DNA of 64,000 nt. It comes from Methanobacterium sp. UBA375. GTDB taxonomy: Archaea; Methanobacteriota; Methanobacteria; Methanobacteriales; Methanobacteriaceae. The position numbers and the translations under genes were made by a program. The DNA is taken from positions 268,251 to 332,250 of the forward strand of contig DAGC01000012.1 in assembly GCA_002495625.1 (NCBI GenBank), written 5' to 3'. A model generated the notes under the pieces. The model was not told the DNA's origin and searched no databases. It saw only the letters and a program-made list of their open reading frames with translations. This document shows positions 1-8,186 of this stretch, piece by piece. Numbering within the stretch: position 1 is the first letter of the stretch; every line of letters starts with the position of its first letter.

Positions 1-553
1 CTCCTCCAGTGGTTCCTGGGATATTTAGCACGTTCATTGTGCTGGGTAGTTGTCCATTGATTTTGTAATAACGCATTATTTTTGCATAAAAATATACCAA
101 AGATTCGTAGCGGATATTGCCAAGAGGACTACTGGCGTAGTTGGGTGCACGTCCATTAGAGCTGATGAAAGATTTAACGTTGTTAGCAATAGTGATATAT
201 TGAGATTTAGTTAAATTTCCGGTTGCTGAACCAGAGGGACTAGGGGCAGCACCAACACTATTTATGGCTACTGGTGTCTTTACATTCTGGTTCACCTGTA
301 CCGTGGTTTTGGTTAGGGTGTATAGGAATGAGGGGCTGGTGCTGTTTTCACCATTTACTTTCACATAACCAGGTATCTTATAACCATTACTTTGAGTTTG
401 ACTTACAACCGCAGTAGAACCATAACCCACCTCATCAACTGTTAAATTCGCAGCACTAACACTGCCTGAAAGACTTAAAACCGCAAAAACCATAAAAACA
501 AATAGAAAAATGCCTTTAAACTTTAACAAACATTTAATTCCTTTAATTAACAT
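1..553 (-). CDS. secreted protein with pseudomurein-binding repeat (3' part outside window)
   Basis: The reading frame is open from an ATG at 553 to the window edge, about 184 codons. The N-terminus has a basic start and a hydrophobic core ending in a VSA-like signal peptidase site near residue 35, so the product should be exported. Residues ~120-175 look like a pseudomurein-binding repeat (PMBR): a helix with KSFISSNGRAPNY, then RYESLVYFYAKI. PMBR domains bind the pseudomurein sacculus of Methanobacteriales. The middle part is Ser/Thr/Asn-rich. The catalytic or adhesin part, if any, lies beyond the window. A weak GGTG ribosome binding site lies about 9 nt before the ATG. The domain is clear; the overall function is not. 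Confidence 0.75.
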   Translation of the reverse strand, partial: MLIKGIKCLLKFKGIFLFVFMVFAVLSLSGSVSAANLTVDEVGYGSTAVVSQTQSNGYKIPGYVKVNGENSTSPSFLYTLTKTTVQVNQNVKTPVAINSVGAAPSPSGSATGNLTKSQYITIANNVKSFISSNGRAPNYASSPLGNIRYESLVYFYAKIMRYYKINGQLPSTMNVLNIPGTTGG

Positions 554-871
554 TAAAAATACACCCCAAATAAAAATTTTCAAGTTTATTTGAATTTTTT
601 TCAATAAATCTTTATTAATAGTTGGTTATCAGTAACCCATATATAAAATTTTCTAAATATAAAATATTATTACCTAAACATCAAAAATAAACCAAAAAGT
701 AATACTACTAATTTTAATTTTAGAAATAATTGGTTCGCTTTTTATATTGAAATATCATTTTCGTGGTCATTTCAACATTAAATTCCCACAAATACCAGAA
801 TATTAATATATGTCTTTAAAAAAATATATTTTAAGAACTAAATTCCTAACTTTGTGGTATAGAGTTAAATT
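554..871. other. divergent intergenic region, 318 bp
   Basis: Very AT-rich spacer between the divergent PMBR gene and xerA. It holds the minus-strand TATA-like box at 639-650 and a plus-strand TATA-like AAAATATATTTTAAG at 821-835, about 40 nt before the xerA start. No RNA gene or further ORF was seen. Confidence 0.6.
624..637 (-). promoter_or_regulatory. inverted repeat beside TATA box of the PMBR gene
   Basis: GGTTA-TCAG-TAACC is a perfect 5-bp-arm palindrome. It lies just downstream of a minus-strand TATA-like box (639-650), about where transcription of the PMBR gene should start. A repressor bound here would block initiation. This is inference from position and symmetry only. Confidence 0.35.
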
Positions 872-1831
872 TTGTGGGAGAAGAACCAATTGCAAGATGT
901 AATCGCCGGTGACGAGTACAGTGACCGGAAAAATATTCTGGAAGTTTTTAATTTCCCGGAAAAGTTGGAAGATTACCTTTTCGAATTAGAGATAAGAAAC
1001 TACTCACTCAACACAATCAAGACTTACAAATCCATTATCAACAATTTTTATAAGTACCTGAAGAATGGTAAGGAAATATACGATGAGAGACTCATTTTAA
1101 GGACATTCAAGAAGTACATAGTTTACCTTAAAAGGGATAAGAAGGTGTCCCAAAACTACATCTACCTGGTAACCGTGGTCTTAAAGAAATTCTTTGAATT
1201 CAGTGGCATCGGGGTTCTTAAGGATGTTAAAACACCTAAAAGAACCAAATCACTGCCTAAATCATTGAATGAAGATGAAGTGCGCCGGTTGATTAACGCT
1301 TTAGATGATTACCAGACCATAGACCCTCCCACAGCGCATGCAGAATTTTTAAGGCGGAGAAACAAGTTAATCCTAGCTCTTTTGTACTCTTCAGGTCTCA
1401 GGGTCTCTGAACTAGTCACTTTACGTATTGACAGTGTGGATCTACATGATAGGACTATAAGGATCCGGGGAAAAGGAGAAAAGGACCGTATTGTCTTGTT
1501 TGATGATAATACCAAGGTGTTAATTGAGGATTACCTGGAAAAGCGGGATGATGACAGTGAATACCTCTTCATAAACCGTAACTATGAACACCTCACCCCT
1601 CGCTACGTGCAGATGATGATCAAGGACTACGCCCGTGTGGCCGGTATCAAAAAGAAGGTGACACCCCATATACTGCGGCATTCATTCGCCACTCACCTCT
1701 TAAAAAATGGGGTGGATATCCGGGCTATCCAGCAGCTTCTGGGACATTCCAATCTTTCCACCACCCAGATCTATACCAGTGTGGATATGAACACCCTTAA
1801 AAATGTCTATGACCGGGCCAAGCTTGGTTAA
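872..1831 (+). CDS. xerA: tyrosine recombinase XerA
   Basis: Site-specific recombinase of the phage-integrase family, the archaeal XerC/D equivalent that resolves chromosome dimers at dif. The N-terminal SAM-like core-binding domain covers residues ~30-115 and the catalytic domain ~130-319. The catalytic set is complete: R177 (SSGLRVSEL), a beta-hairpin lysine in GKGEKDR, H266 and R269 (HILRH), H292 (LLGHSN) and the nucleophile Y301 (QIYTS). The start is a TTG at 872 without a clear ribosome binding site; the first ~25 residues are not conserved-looking, so a later start is possible. The gene stands alone with no sign of a neighbouring mobile element, which favours a housekeeping role. No dif site was recognised nearby. 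Confidence 0.9.
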   Translation: MWEKNQLQDVIAGDEYSDRKNILEVFNFPEKLEDYLFELEIRNYSLNTIKTYKSIINNFYKYLKNGKEIYDERLILRTFKKYIVYLKRDKKVSQNYIYLVTVVLKKFFEFSGIGVLKDVKTPKRTKSLPKSLNEDEVRRLINALDDYQTIDPPTAHAEFLRRRNKLILALLYSSGLRVSELVTLRIDSVDLHDRTIRIRGKGEKDRIVLFDDNTKVLIEDYLEKRDDDSEYLFINRNYEHLTPRYVQMMIKDYARVAGIKKKVTPHILRHSFATHLLKNGVDIRAIQQLLGHSNLSTTQIYTSVDMNTLKNVYDRAKLG

Positions 1832-1986
1832 AATTCATTCAATCTCTGTTTTTATAGCTAAATTTTTTTCAATTAAAATCAGATATCATATGAATATAAA
1901 TATTATTTTGACATATCTAGTAAAGGAACTAATCAAATGGGTTACACTTTTTAGCTTTTTTATTTGATTAAGAATATCGTTTGAAT

Positions 1987-2019
1987 TTGTAGATAGATTG
2001 TTGTGAGCAATATCTACAT
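1987..2019 (+). promoter_or_regulatory. candidate BirA-type biotin operator upstream of bioY
   Basis: TTGTAGATA-N15-TATCTACAT is an inverted repeat with 8 matching arm bases, ending 34 nt before the bioY start. The published bacterial BirA operator has the form TTGTAAACC-N14/15-GGTTTACAA; arm length, spacing and outer TTGTA agree, the inner three bases differ. Position directly before a biotin transporter gene supports biotin-responsive repression. A second inverted repeat (AATCAAAT at 1931, ATTTGATT at 1962) lies further upstream and may belong to the end of xerA. Confidence 0.45.
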
Positions 2020-2053
2020 CATACGCTTAATTGAGGGATATGGAGGATTATAA

Positions 2054-2710
2054 ATGGAAATAAGCATGGATAACTATTTCGAAAAAAGGTACAGTTTATT
2101 TAAATGGCGTTCTAACACTTCACTGGCCAATAAGGTTGTTTTAGCATTTTTAATGGCCTGTTTTACTGGTATCATGGCCCAGGTAGTCATACCACTGCCC
2201 TGGACCCCGGTCCCTATCACACTCCAAACTTTTGCCGTTTTAATGGCCGGTATTTTCCTGGGAAGATATTGGGGTGGAATAAGCATGTTGATATACCTCG
2301 CAGTAGGATTACTGGGAGTCCCCTGGTTAGCAGGGATGTCCGGAGGAATAGAAGCACTCCTGAGTGCAAGTGGTGGTTACCTCATAGGATTCATATTAGC
2401 TGCCCTTTTCCTTGGTTACTTCGTGGATAGGTATGTCCAGTCCCGTAAATTCCTCCCTATGCTGGGATTGATGCTCTTTGCCAACTTCATACTCTTATAC
2501 GCCCCGGGATTAATTCAACTGAGCATATGGACCCAATCAGCCACCGGTGTCGCACCAGGAATCTGGGAACTACTTTTAATGGGTGCCATACCATTTATAG
2601 CCGGGGATCTGCTTAAGATCGGTGGAGCAGCAGCTCTTACAAAAGTGATAACACCAAAACAGGGTATAGATGGGGAAGAGACCGGTGATTCCAGGAATTG
2701 GATCTTCTAA
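2054..2710 (+). CDS. bioY: biotin transporter S component BioY
   Basis: Membrane substrate-binding component of an ECF-type biotin uptake system. The 218-residue protein has the BioY pattern: a cytoplasmic N-terminal tail of ~25 residues, about six hydrophobic segments, a PLPWTPVPITLQTF stretch near residues 48-61 and a GGYLIGF segment near residues 107-113. The start ATG follows a GGAGGA ribosome binding site by 5 nt. No ECF ATPase or T component lies next to it, so it either acts alone or shares energising subunits coded elsewhere. The inverted repeat upstream suggests biotin control. The following DUF1284 gene overlaps its 3' end. Confidence 0.9.
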   Translation: MEISMDNYFEKRYSLFKWRSNTSLANKVVLAFLMACFTGIMAQVVIPLPWTPVPITLQTFAVLMAGIFLGRYWGGISMLIYLAVGLLGVPWLAGMSGGIEALLSASGGYLIGFILAALFLGYFVDRYVQSRKFLPMLGLMLFANFILLYAPGLIQLSIWTQSATGVAPGIWELLLMGAIPFIAGDLLKIGGAAALTKVITPKQGIDGEETGDSRNWIF

Positions 2711-3110
2711 AGCTTTAGAAATAAGAGCCCACCACCTGCTCTGCATGCAGGGCTTTCAGGGCTATGGTTACAGCCGGGACTTCCAACGTAACCTGGAAGA
2801 AATAATCAACCATCTGGAATCTAATCCCTATTCCAGCTTGAAATTGGTGGCAGATGCAGATATAATCTGCCAGAAATGCCCCCACCTGGAGGAGGGGTAT
2901 TGTGATAAATATTCATCTCCCACTATACGTGATATGGATCTAAAAGTCATTGAAAAATTGGATCTAGAAGTAGGTGCGATAGAACCTATACAAAATTTAA
3001 TCAGAAGGGTAAAGGCATGGAATATCCACGACCTCCGGGACGTATGCGGGGAGTGTTCCTGGAGGGATAAATGTCTGTTGTATCGATCTAAGTTGGAAGT
3101 GGATTATTGA
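2670..3110 (+). CDS. DUF1284 cysteine-rich protein
   Basis: Small cytoplasmic protein matching DUF1284: an N-terminal IRAHHLLCMQGF(Q)GYGYS motif and cysteine pairs (CQKCPHLEEGYC in the middle, CGECSWRDKC near the C-terminus) that probably bind an iron-sulfur cluster or zinc. The function of the family is not established. The ATG at 2670 overlaps bioY by 41 bp; a GTG at 2685 is an alternative. The overlap implies co-transcription with bioY and perhaps translational coupling. Confidence 0.75.
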   Translation: MGKRPVIPGIGSSKALEIRAHHLLCMQGFQGYGYSRDFQRNLEEIINHLESNPYSSLKLVADADIICQKCPHLEEGYCDKYSSPTIRDMDLKVIEKLDLEVGAIEPIQNLIRRVKAWNIHDLRDVCGECSWRDKCLLYRSKLEVDY

Positions 3111-3135
3111 ATTTCTTCATTAAATTCCCTGAAAT

Positions 3136-3169
3136 ACTCTTTTTCCCTAAATCTAAACTCTTTTTCCCT
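3136..3169. repeat. 13-bp direct repeat between convergent gene ends
   Basis: ACTCTTTTTCCCT occurs at 3136-3148 and again at 3157-3169, between the stops of the DUF1284 gene and the convergent ASCH-TPR gene. The T-rich unit could serve as a duplicated terminator on the plus strand. Confidence 0.55.
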
Positions 3170-4305
3170 TACAAATTCTCCAAACACTCATCCCTCAATA
3201 TCTTCGCGTCTTCGTTGGCCGGGTTGATCATCAACGCTTTTTTGAAAGCTTCCATGGCCTCTTCAAAACGGCCCAGTTCAATAAGGGCCACACCCTTGTT
3301 ACTTAAAATTACATCATTTTCCGGGTCCAGGGCCAGTGCTTCATCATAACAATTTACTGCTTCATCGAATCTGGATAACTCCATCAATGCATTTCCTTTA
3401 CGGTTCCAGGTGGACGGATCCATTTCCATGGCCTCATCGAGACATAATTCCAGGCTTTTATCATAGGATTGCAGTGCTTCCTCTGACCGGTCCATCTCGG
3501 TTAATATGTTCCCCCGGGCATTCCATACATCGGGATCATCGGGGTTGATCTCCAGGAGCTTGTCATAGCAGGCTAGGGCCTGGTTGTACCTTCCCAGCAT
3601 CTCCAGGATAAATCCCCTCCAGTAAAGCACCACCTCATTTTCGGGATTTAAATTCAAGGCTGTATCACTGGCTTCGAGGGCTTCTTCGGGTCTATTTGAG
3701 TTTAGAAGGGCAATAGCTTTGTTGTTCCAGATGTATTCGTTTTCCGGATCATTTTTAAGGGCCTTATCATAGCATTCCAGTGCTTCCTGGAAGCGGCCCA
3801 GTCTGGAGAGGTTGTCTCCCTTACGGTTTAAGAGGTAAATATCGTCAGGGTCGAAACGGAGTGCTGCTGTATAACACAGCACAGAATCTTCAAATTTACC
3901 CACATCAAAAAGAATATCCGCCCTCTTGGTTACCATGGCCTTTTCATCAATTTTTTGACCTTCCCAATCTTCTATGGGTAGTTTGTGGAATCTTATTATC
4001 TGGAATTTGGTATCATCCTCTACATCAGGGTATAATCTGCGGAATTCTTTCCGGAGTTCCTTAGCATCACTGTAACCTTCTTCTCGCGCCAGTTCATCGT
4101 TGTTCTTTAGATGGATGTAATCTATTACTTCAACATCGGTAATTTCCGCCTCAAAAAGCTTCCGGCGCTCCTTGGAGACCAGGTTCCAGTAACAGTGGAG
4201 TGTGTCACCTACTTTAAGGGGTTTCTTCCACAATTTCCTGATGGTGGTGGTTTTTTTACCGGTTATAAGGTCTATGTGGTCGCTTCCAAATAGTAGGATT
4301 GGTAT
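3169..4305 (-). CDS. ASCH (PUA-like) domain-TPR repeat fusion protein
   Basis: The protein begins with an ASCH domain (residues ~1-115): ILLFGSDHIDLITGKKTTTI, then KPLKVGDTL and an EAEITDVE strand. ASCH domains are PUA-like folds thought to bind RNA. From residue ~130 follow about seven tetratricopeptide repeats (units like ALECYDKALKNDPEN), a protein-interaction scaffold. No ATG, GTG or TTG lies upstream of the domain start; the only one downstream is a TTG at 4233, which would cut the domain. A perfect AGGAGGT at 4313-4319 lies 7 nt before an in-frame ATA at 4305, so an AUA start is proposed. Transcribed downstream of the nrdG-like gene. The function is unknown. Confidence 0.7.
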   Translation of the reverse strand: MPILLFGSDHIDLITGKKTTTIRKLWKKPLKVGDTLHCYWNLVSKERRKLFEAEITDVEVIDYIHLKNNDELAREEGYSDAKELRKEFRRLYPDVEDDTKFQIIRFHKLPIEDWEGQKIDEKAMVTKRADILFDVGKFEDSVLCYTAALRFDPDDIYLLNRKGDNLSRLGRFQEALECYDKALKNDPENEYIWNNKAIALLNSNRPEEALEASDTALNLNPENEVVLYWRGFILEMLGRYNQALACYDKLLEINPDDPDVWNARGNILTEMDRSEEALQSYDKSLELCLDEAMEMDPSTWNRKGNALMELSRFDEAVNCYDEALALDPENDVILSNKGVALIELGRFEEAMEAFKKALMINPANEDAKILRDECLENL

Positions 4306-4319
4306 AGGGGGAACCTCCT
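4303..4319 (-). promoter_or_regulatory. Shine-Dalgarno pointing to an AUA start codon
   Basis: AGGAGGT (complement of 4313-4319), 7-nt spacer, then ATA CCA ATC CTA in the frame of the ASCH domain. Spacing is ideal, and the domain needs these residues, so AUA initiation (or an ATG-to-ATA change) decides the start of the ASCH-TPR gene. Confidence 0.55.
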
Positions 4320-4378
4320 GTAAAACTTTTTTGCGTAAACTTTTTTGATTTCTGGATAGAACAGTGATATTAAATTTA

Positions 4379-5080
4379 TTATTCGATTATTTCCTCTCCA
4401 AATTCGCTGGTTTTTATTTTAACCCGGGGCACAGATGACCTGATATCCCTTGCCATCTCCAGGAGTTCATCACGGGATGGACTGGGAGTGTTCTTTAGTT
4501 TTTCATCTAAAACAACCCGGTTCCTGAACTGTTGAATGGTATATAGATCACATTTAGTATCTTTGGCAATTTCCTGGATATCCCCTTTATCTAAAAGACC
4601 GGGCACGTAGGTGGTTCTGCACTCTAGGAAAGTGTTTGGAGACTTTCGGACTATCTCCATGCTCTTTTTAACATCATCCCATATTGAGGCACCTGTTATC
4701 TCTTCATACTTATTAGCTGGGGCTTTAACATCCAGTGCAACGTAGTCTACCAGGTGGATTATTTCCTCCAGCTTCTCTGGGTAACAGCCATTGGTATCCA
4801 GCTTGATTTTTAACTCAGTATCTTTCAGGTAATCTAAGAGTTCCTTAAGCTCTTCAAACTGGACTAATGGTTCTCCTCCAGTTATAACCAGACTGTCTAT
4901 GAAGTTCAGAGAGTCCTGGATTTCTAATTTGATTTCATCCAGATCCACCTCTTCACCACCGCTTATAAGTTCGGGGTTATGGCAGTAGGGACATCTTAAG
5001 ATACATCCTCCAGTGAAAAGTACTAGGGAGATCTTCCCAGGATATTCCACAGAGGAAATTAACATACCACCGATGATCAT
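4379..5080 (-). CDS. nrdG: anaerobic ribonucleoside-triphosphate reductase activating protein, radical SAM
   Basis: Radical SAM activase, 233 aa. The cluster-binding cysteines are C26, C30 and C33 in CILRCPYC, followed by the GGEP motif near residues 66-69. It resembles the NrdG2/PflA-like group that installs a glycyl radical on the anaerobic (class III) ribonucleotide reductase. The reductase gene itself is not in this window, so the partner is inferred. The gene is the first of a pair with the ASCH-TPR gene 73 nt downstream. The ATG follows a GAGGTA ribosome binding site. An alternative is activation of another glycyl-radical enzyme. Confidence 0.8.
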   Translation of the reverse strand: MIIGGMLISSVEYPGKISLVLFTGGCILRCPYCHNPELISGGEEVDLDEIKLEIQDSLNFIDSLVITGGEPLVQFEELKELLDYLKDTELKIKLDTNGCYPEKLEEIIHLVDYVALDVKAPANKYEEITGASIWDDVKKSMEIVRKSPNTFLECRTTYVPGLLDKGDIQEIAKDTKCDLYTIQQFRNRVVLDEKLKNTPSPSRDELLEMARDIRSSVPRVKIKTSEFGEEIIE

Positions 5081-5120
5081 GTTAGATAGATACCTCTAAT
5101 AGTTGATAAACAACATCTTT

Positions 5121-6221
5121 TTAACCAATTACCTGCTTTAAAACGTCTATAAATCTTTCATCTTCCTCTAACGTACCCACGCTGACCCTGATCCAGTAGT
5201 CGTCCAGTCCATGGAATGAACGGCAGTCCCGAACTATAACTCCCCTCTTTAAGAGTTCCCCGGCCAGGGTCTGGGAGGTCATCCCTGTTTTACGGACATC
5301 AACCAACATATAGTTTGCCTTTGATTGGAATACATCTAGCTGGGATATTTTGGATAATTCTTCGTAGAGATAATCCCTGCTTTCTACAGAAAATGACGTG
5401 GATTTTTCTATATATTCCTTATCATTTATGGAGGCTACCGCTGCAACCTGGGATAGACGGGTGAGGCTGAAAACTGGTTTAACCCGCTTCATGTACCCTA
5501 TAAATTCTGGGTTGCCCAGTCCGTAGCCGATTCTCATACCGGCCAAGCCCAGTATCTTGGAGAAGGTACGCAGTATGAACAGGTTGTCATAGTCTGCCAG
5601 TAAATCCACGTTGTTTACTCCGGAAAATTCGAAGTAGGCTTCATCCACCACTACCAGGGCATCTGTGTTTTCTAAGATGGTTTTGATATCTTCTTTGTCA
5701 ATGAGGGCTCCTGTGGGGTTGTTGGGTGTGCACAGGAAAATCATACGGGTACGGGGTGTTATAGCATCCAGTACAGAGTCAACGTTTAAGACATTCTCTG
5801 GCAGATCCCAGCTGGCGTACACGGGAACTCCTCCATGGATCTTCAAGGTGAATTCATAGTACATATAAGATGGTATGGGGACGATAAACTCGTCTCCCGG
5901 TTCGATCAAGGTTTTCCCCAGGACGTCTAGTATCTCATCGGCACCGTCGCCGCCTAAAATAACCTGGGAAGGGGATACACCGGAATATGCGGCTACAAGG
6001 CTGGTTAATTCTTTCAGTCCTACTTCTGGATATCTGTGCATTAATTTTGATTCCTCATTTACCGCTTCAACTGCCGGGGGGGATGGTCCCAGGGGATTTT
6101 CATTGGATCCCAGCTTGATTATTTTATCCGGGTCCAGACCGTACTCTTCAGCTATTTCCTTTATAGATCTGCCCGGAACGTAGGAGTCCAGTTCTTCTAC
6201 CATTTTCTTAATTTTTACCAT
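5121..6221 (-). CDS. hisC: histidinol-phosphate aminotransferase
   Basis: PLP-dependent fold-type I aminotransferase of histidine biosynthesis, converting imidazole acetol phosphate to histidinol phosphate with glutamate. Recognised by [13 protein letters not shown] near the N-terminus, [13 protein letters not shown], the DEAYFEFSG motif, and [17 protein letters not shown] containing the PLP lysine near residue 220. About 366 aa, usual length. The ATG at 6221 is preferred because GGTGA lies 5 nt upstream; a GTG at 6230 overlaps that site. No other his gene is adjacent. Some archaeal HisC homologues also act on aromatic amino acids. Confidence 0.92.
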   Translation of the reverse strand: MVKIKKMVEELDSYVPGRSIKEIAEEYGLDPDKIIKLGSNENPLGPSPPAVEAVNEESKLMHRYPEVGLKELTSLVAAYSGVSPSQVILGGDGADEILDVLGKTLIEPGDEFIVPIPSYMYYEFTLKIHGGVPVYASWDLPENVLNVDSVLDAITPRTRMIFLCTPNNPTGALIDKEDIKTILENTDALVVVDEAYFEFSGVNNVDLLADYDNLFILRTFSKILGLAGMRIGYGLGNPEFIGYMKRVKPVFSLTRLSQVAAVASINDKEYIEKSTSFSVESRDYLYEELSKISQLDVFQSKANYMLVDVRKTGMTSQTLAGELLKRGVIVRDCRSFHGLDDYWIRVSVGTLEEDERFIDVLKQVIG

Positions 6222-6318
6222 ATCATTCACCGAATTAAAAAATGATTATTTATGATTAAAACGATCTATTTTAGTATTTATTTAATCTATCCATAATTCA
6301 CGTATTAAATGAAAATTT

Positions 6319-6819
6319 TCACTGCCTATCTGCCAGTTCAGCATATCTAACTGCGTTATCCTTTATGAGTTCAACCTCATGGGGTTCCAGAGTCCGAATT
6401 GCCTTGGCAGGCATGCCCAGTATCAGGCTTTCAGGTGAGAATTTCTTACCCTCGGTAACCACGGCACCCGCCCCCACTATACTGTTTTTGCCAATTACAC
6501 TGCCATTCAAAAGAGTGGAGTTCATACCGATGAGACAGTTATCCTCTACCATGGTACCGTGTAACACCGCTGCATGTCCCACCGAGACATAGGATCCTAT
6601 CTGGACGGGGAAACCTCTGGATGAATGTAACACACAGTTATCCTGGATATTAGAGTAGTCCCCTATGTCAATAGGTTCTATGTCTCCTCTTAAAACTGCA
6701 TTATACCATACTGATGATTGACTGCCTATGTTCACCTTTCCCAGTACATGTGAGCCATTTAATATTATAACGGTGGGGTGTATCATTTGAATCAAATATA
6801 ATATTTGTTGGAAATTCAT
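6319..6819 (-). CDS. gamma-carbonic anhydrase-like protein
   Basis: Left-handed beta-helix protein of the gamma-carbonic anhydrase/YrdA family. Hexapeptide repeats run through most of the ~160 residues (IGSQSSVWYNAVLRGD, IGDYSNIQDNCVLHS, IGSYVSVGHAAVLHG). The three metal-ligand histidines are present (VLHSS, GHAAVLHG). The C-terminal helix is HEVELIKDNAVRYAELA. It may hydrate CO2 or be a non-catalytic or acyltransferase homologue; sequence alone does not decide. Neither the ATG at 6819 nor the one at 6786 has a clear ribosome binding site; 6786 matches the usual family start (MIHPTV). Confidence 0.85.
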   Translation of the reverse strand: MNFQQILYLIQMIHPTVIILNGSHVLGKVNIGSQSSVWYNAVLRGDIEPIDIGDYSNIQDNCVLHSSRGFPVQIGSYVSVGHAAVLHGTMVEDNCLIGMNSTLLNGSVIGKNSIVGAGAVVTEGKKFSPESLILGMPAKAIRTLEPHEVELIKDNAVRYAELADRQ

Positions 6820-6874
6820 TAAAAAAGTTAGTTGAAAGTGTTGAAAAGTAATAGATTTTCATCATTCAGTTAAT

Positions 6875-8152
6875 CTAGGATTCATGGTTGTCCTGGATGA
6901 TCATGTTGCTTTTGGTCAGGACGATCTTATTGGAGGGGATGTCTTTACTGATTATCGCTCCGGCACCTATCCTGCAGTTTAAACCCACCTTAACACCGGG
7001 GTTGAAGCTGGTGTTTATCCCGGTCTTCACACCATCAGCAAATATAACGCCCAGCTTCCTCCTTCCAGAGTCGATCCTCTCTTCTTTAACGGTTAACTTA
7101 ACGTTTCCATCATCGAAACGGAGGTTAGCTATGTTGGTGCCCGCGGCGATGTTACAGTTTGCCCCTATAATAGAATCTCCCACATAGGAGAGATGGTTGA
7201 CGTTGGTACCTTCCATGATGATGGAATTTTTTATTTCCACGGCATTTCCAACCCTGACATTATTGCAGAGGTAGGTGTATTTGCGCAGGAATGTATTGGG
7301 ACCTACATCACACCCTTCGCCTATATAAACCGGTCCCATGATATAGGAACCGCTCCTGATAATGCTGTCTTTTCCTAGATAAACCGGTCCGTGGATAGTA
7401 GCTCCTTCTTCCACTTCACCCCATATTTGTGATTCTAAATCTTTAAGGTAAAGTTCATTTACACTCAGAAGTTCCCAGGGCCTGCCAATATCCACCCATT
7501 TATCATTTGACTCCAGTCCTAAGACTGGTTCATCTTCATCTATCTGGATCTTCACCGAATCTGTGATCTCGTACTCTCCCCGGGGGGATTTTCCAGTCTT
7601 CTCTATGGCCGGGAAGATGCCCTCATCGAAGAGATATATCCCGGCGTTGATTAAATTGCTGGGAGCTTCACCCGGGAGTGGTTTTTCCACTAAATTAACG
7701 ATCCTGTCGTCTTCAACTTCCACCACACCAAACTGGGATGGATCTTCCACTTCAATCAGGGTGAGGATTGTCCTGGCCTTATCAGAATTATATTTAGAAA
7801 TTAAATCCTTAATCAACTGGGAATCAACGATTATATCTCCGTTCAAGATTACAAAAGCCCCTTCTATGGATCTGGCAAGCATACCGATGGCATGGGCGGT
7901 GCCTAAACGTTCACCCTGGGTTATATATGTAATTTTAACACCCAGTGGCGATCCATCCTGAAAATACTCTTTTATGACTTCTTCGTGGTAACCTACAATC
8001 AGGATTATCTCATCTATTCCTGCTTCCCTTAGAGCTTCAACATTGTACTGCAGGATGGGTTTACCACCCACCGGGACCATGGTTTTAGGACGGCTTAAAG
8101 TTAAAGGGCGCATTCTGGTGCCCTCACCAGCAGTTAATATCACTCCTTTCAT
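6875..8152 (-). CDS. glmU: bifunctional sugar-1-phosphate nucleotidylyltransferase/acetyltransferase
   Basis: Archaeal GlmU type, 425 aa. The N-terminal Rossmann-like nucleotidyltransferase domain (residues ~1-230) starts with LTAGEGTRMRPLT and contains NAGIYLFD; the C-terminal ~180 residues form a left-handed beta-helix acetyltransferase with hexapeptide repeats (GPVYLGKDSIIRSG, IGEGCDVGPN). It makes UDP-GlcNAc from glucosamine-1-phosphate, for pseudomurein and glycans. The ATG follows a strong GGTGATCT site. It is the last gene of the apgM-glmM-glmU run and directly uses the product of the adjacent GlmM. Archaeal homologues can also act on glucose-1-phosphate and dTTP. Confidence 0.92.
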   Translation of the reverse strand: MKGVILTAGEGTRMRPLTLSRPKTMVPVGGKPILQYNVEALREAGIDEIILIVGYHEEVIKEYFQDGSPLGVKITYITQGERLGTAHAIGMLARSIEGAFVILNGDIIVDSQLIKDLISKYNSDKARTILTLIEVEDPSQFGVVEVEDDRIVNLVEKPLPGEAPSNLINAGIYLFDEGIFPAIEKTGKSPRGEYEITDSVKIQIDEDEPVLGLESNDKWVDIGRPWELLSVNELYLKDLESQIWGEVEEGATIHGPVYLGKDSIIRSGSYIMGPVYIGEGCDVGPNTFLRKYTYLCNNVRVGNAVEIKNSIIMEGTNVNHLSYVGDSIIGANCNIAAGTNIANLRFDDGNVKLTVKEERIDSGRRKLGVIFADGVKTGINTSFNPGVKVGLNCRIGAGAIISKDIPSNKIVLTKSNMIIQDNHES

Positions 8153-8186
8153 AAACAGATCACCATTTGCAACAGATTCTACTACA

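Noticed and set aside
1931..1969. AATCAAAT/ATTTGATT inverted repeat as a XerA dif site
   Set aside because: The 23-nt spacer is far longer than the ~6 nt of dif sites; arms are simple AT-rich sequence.
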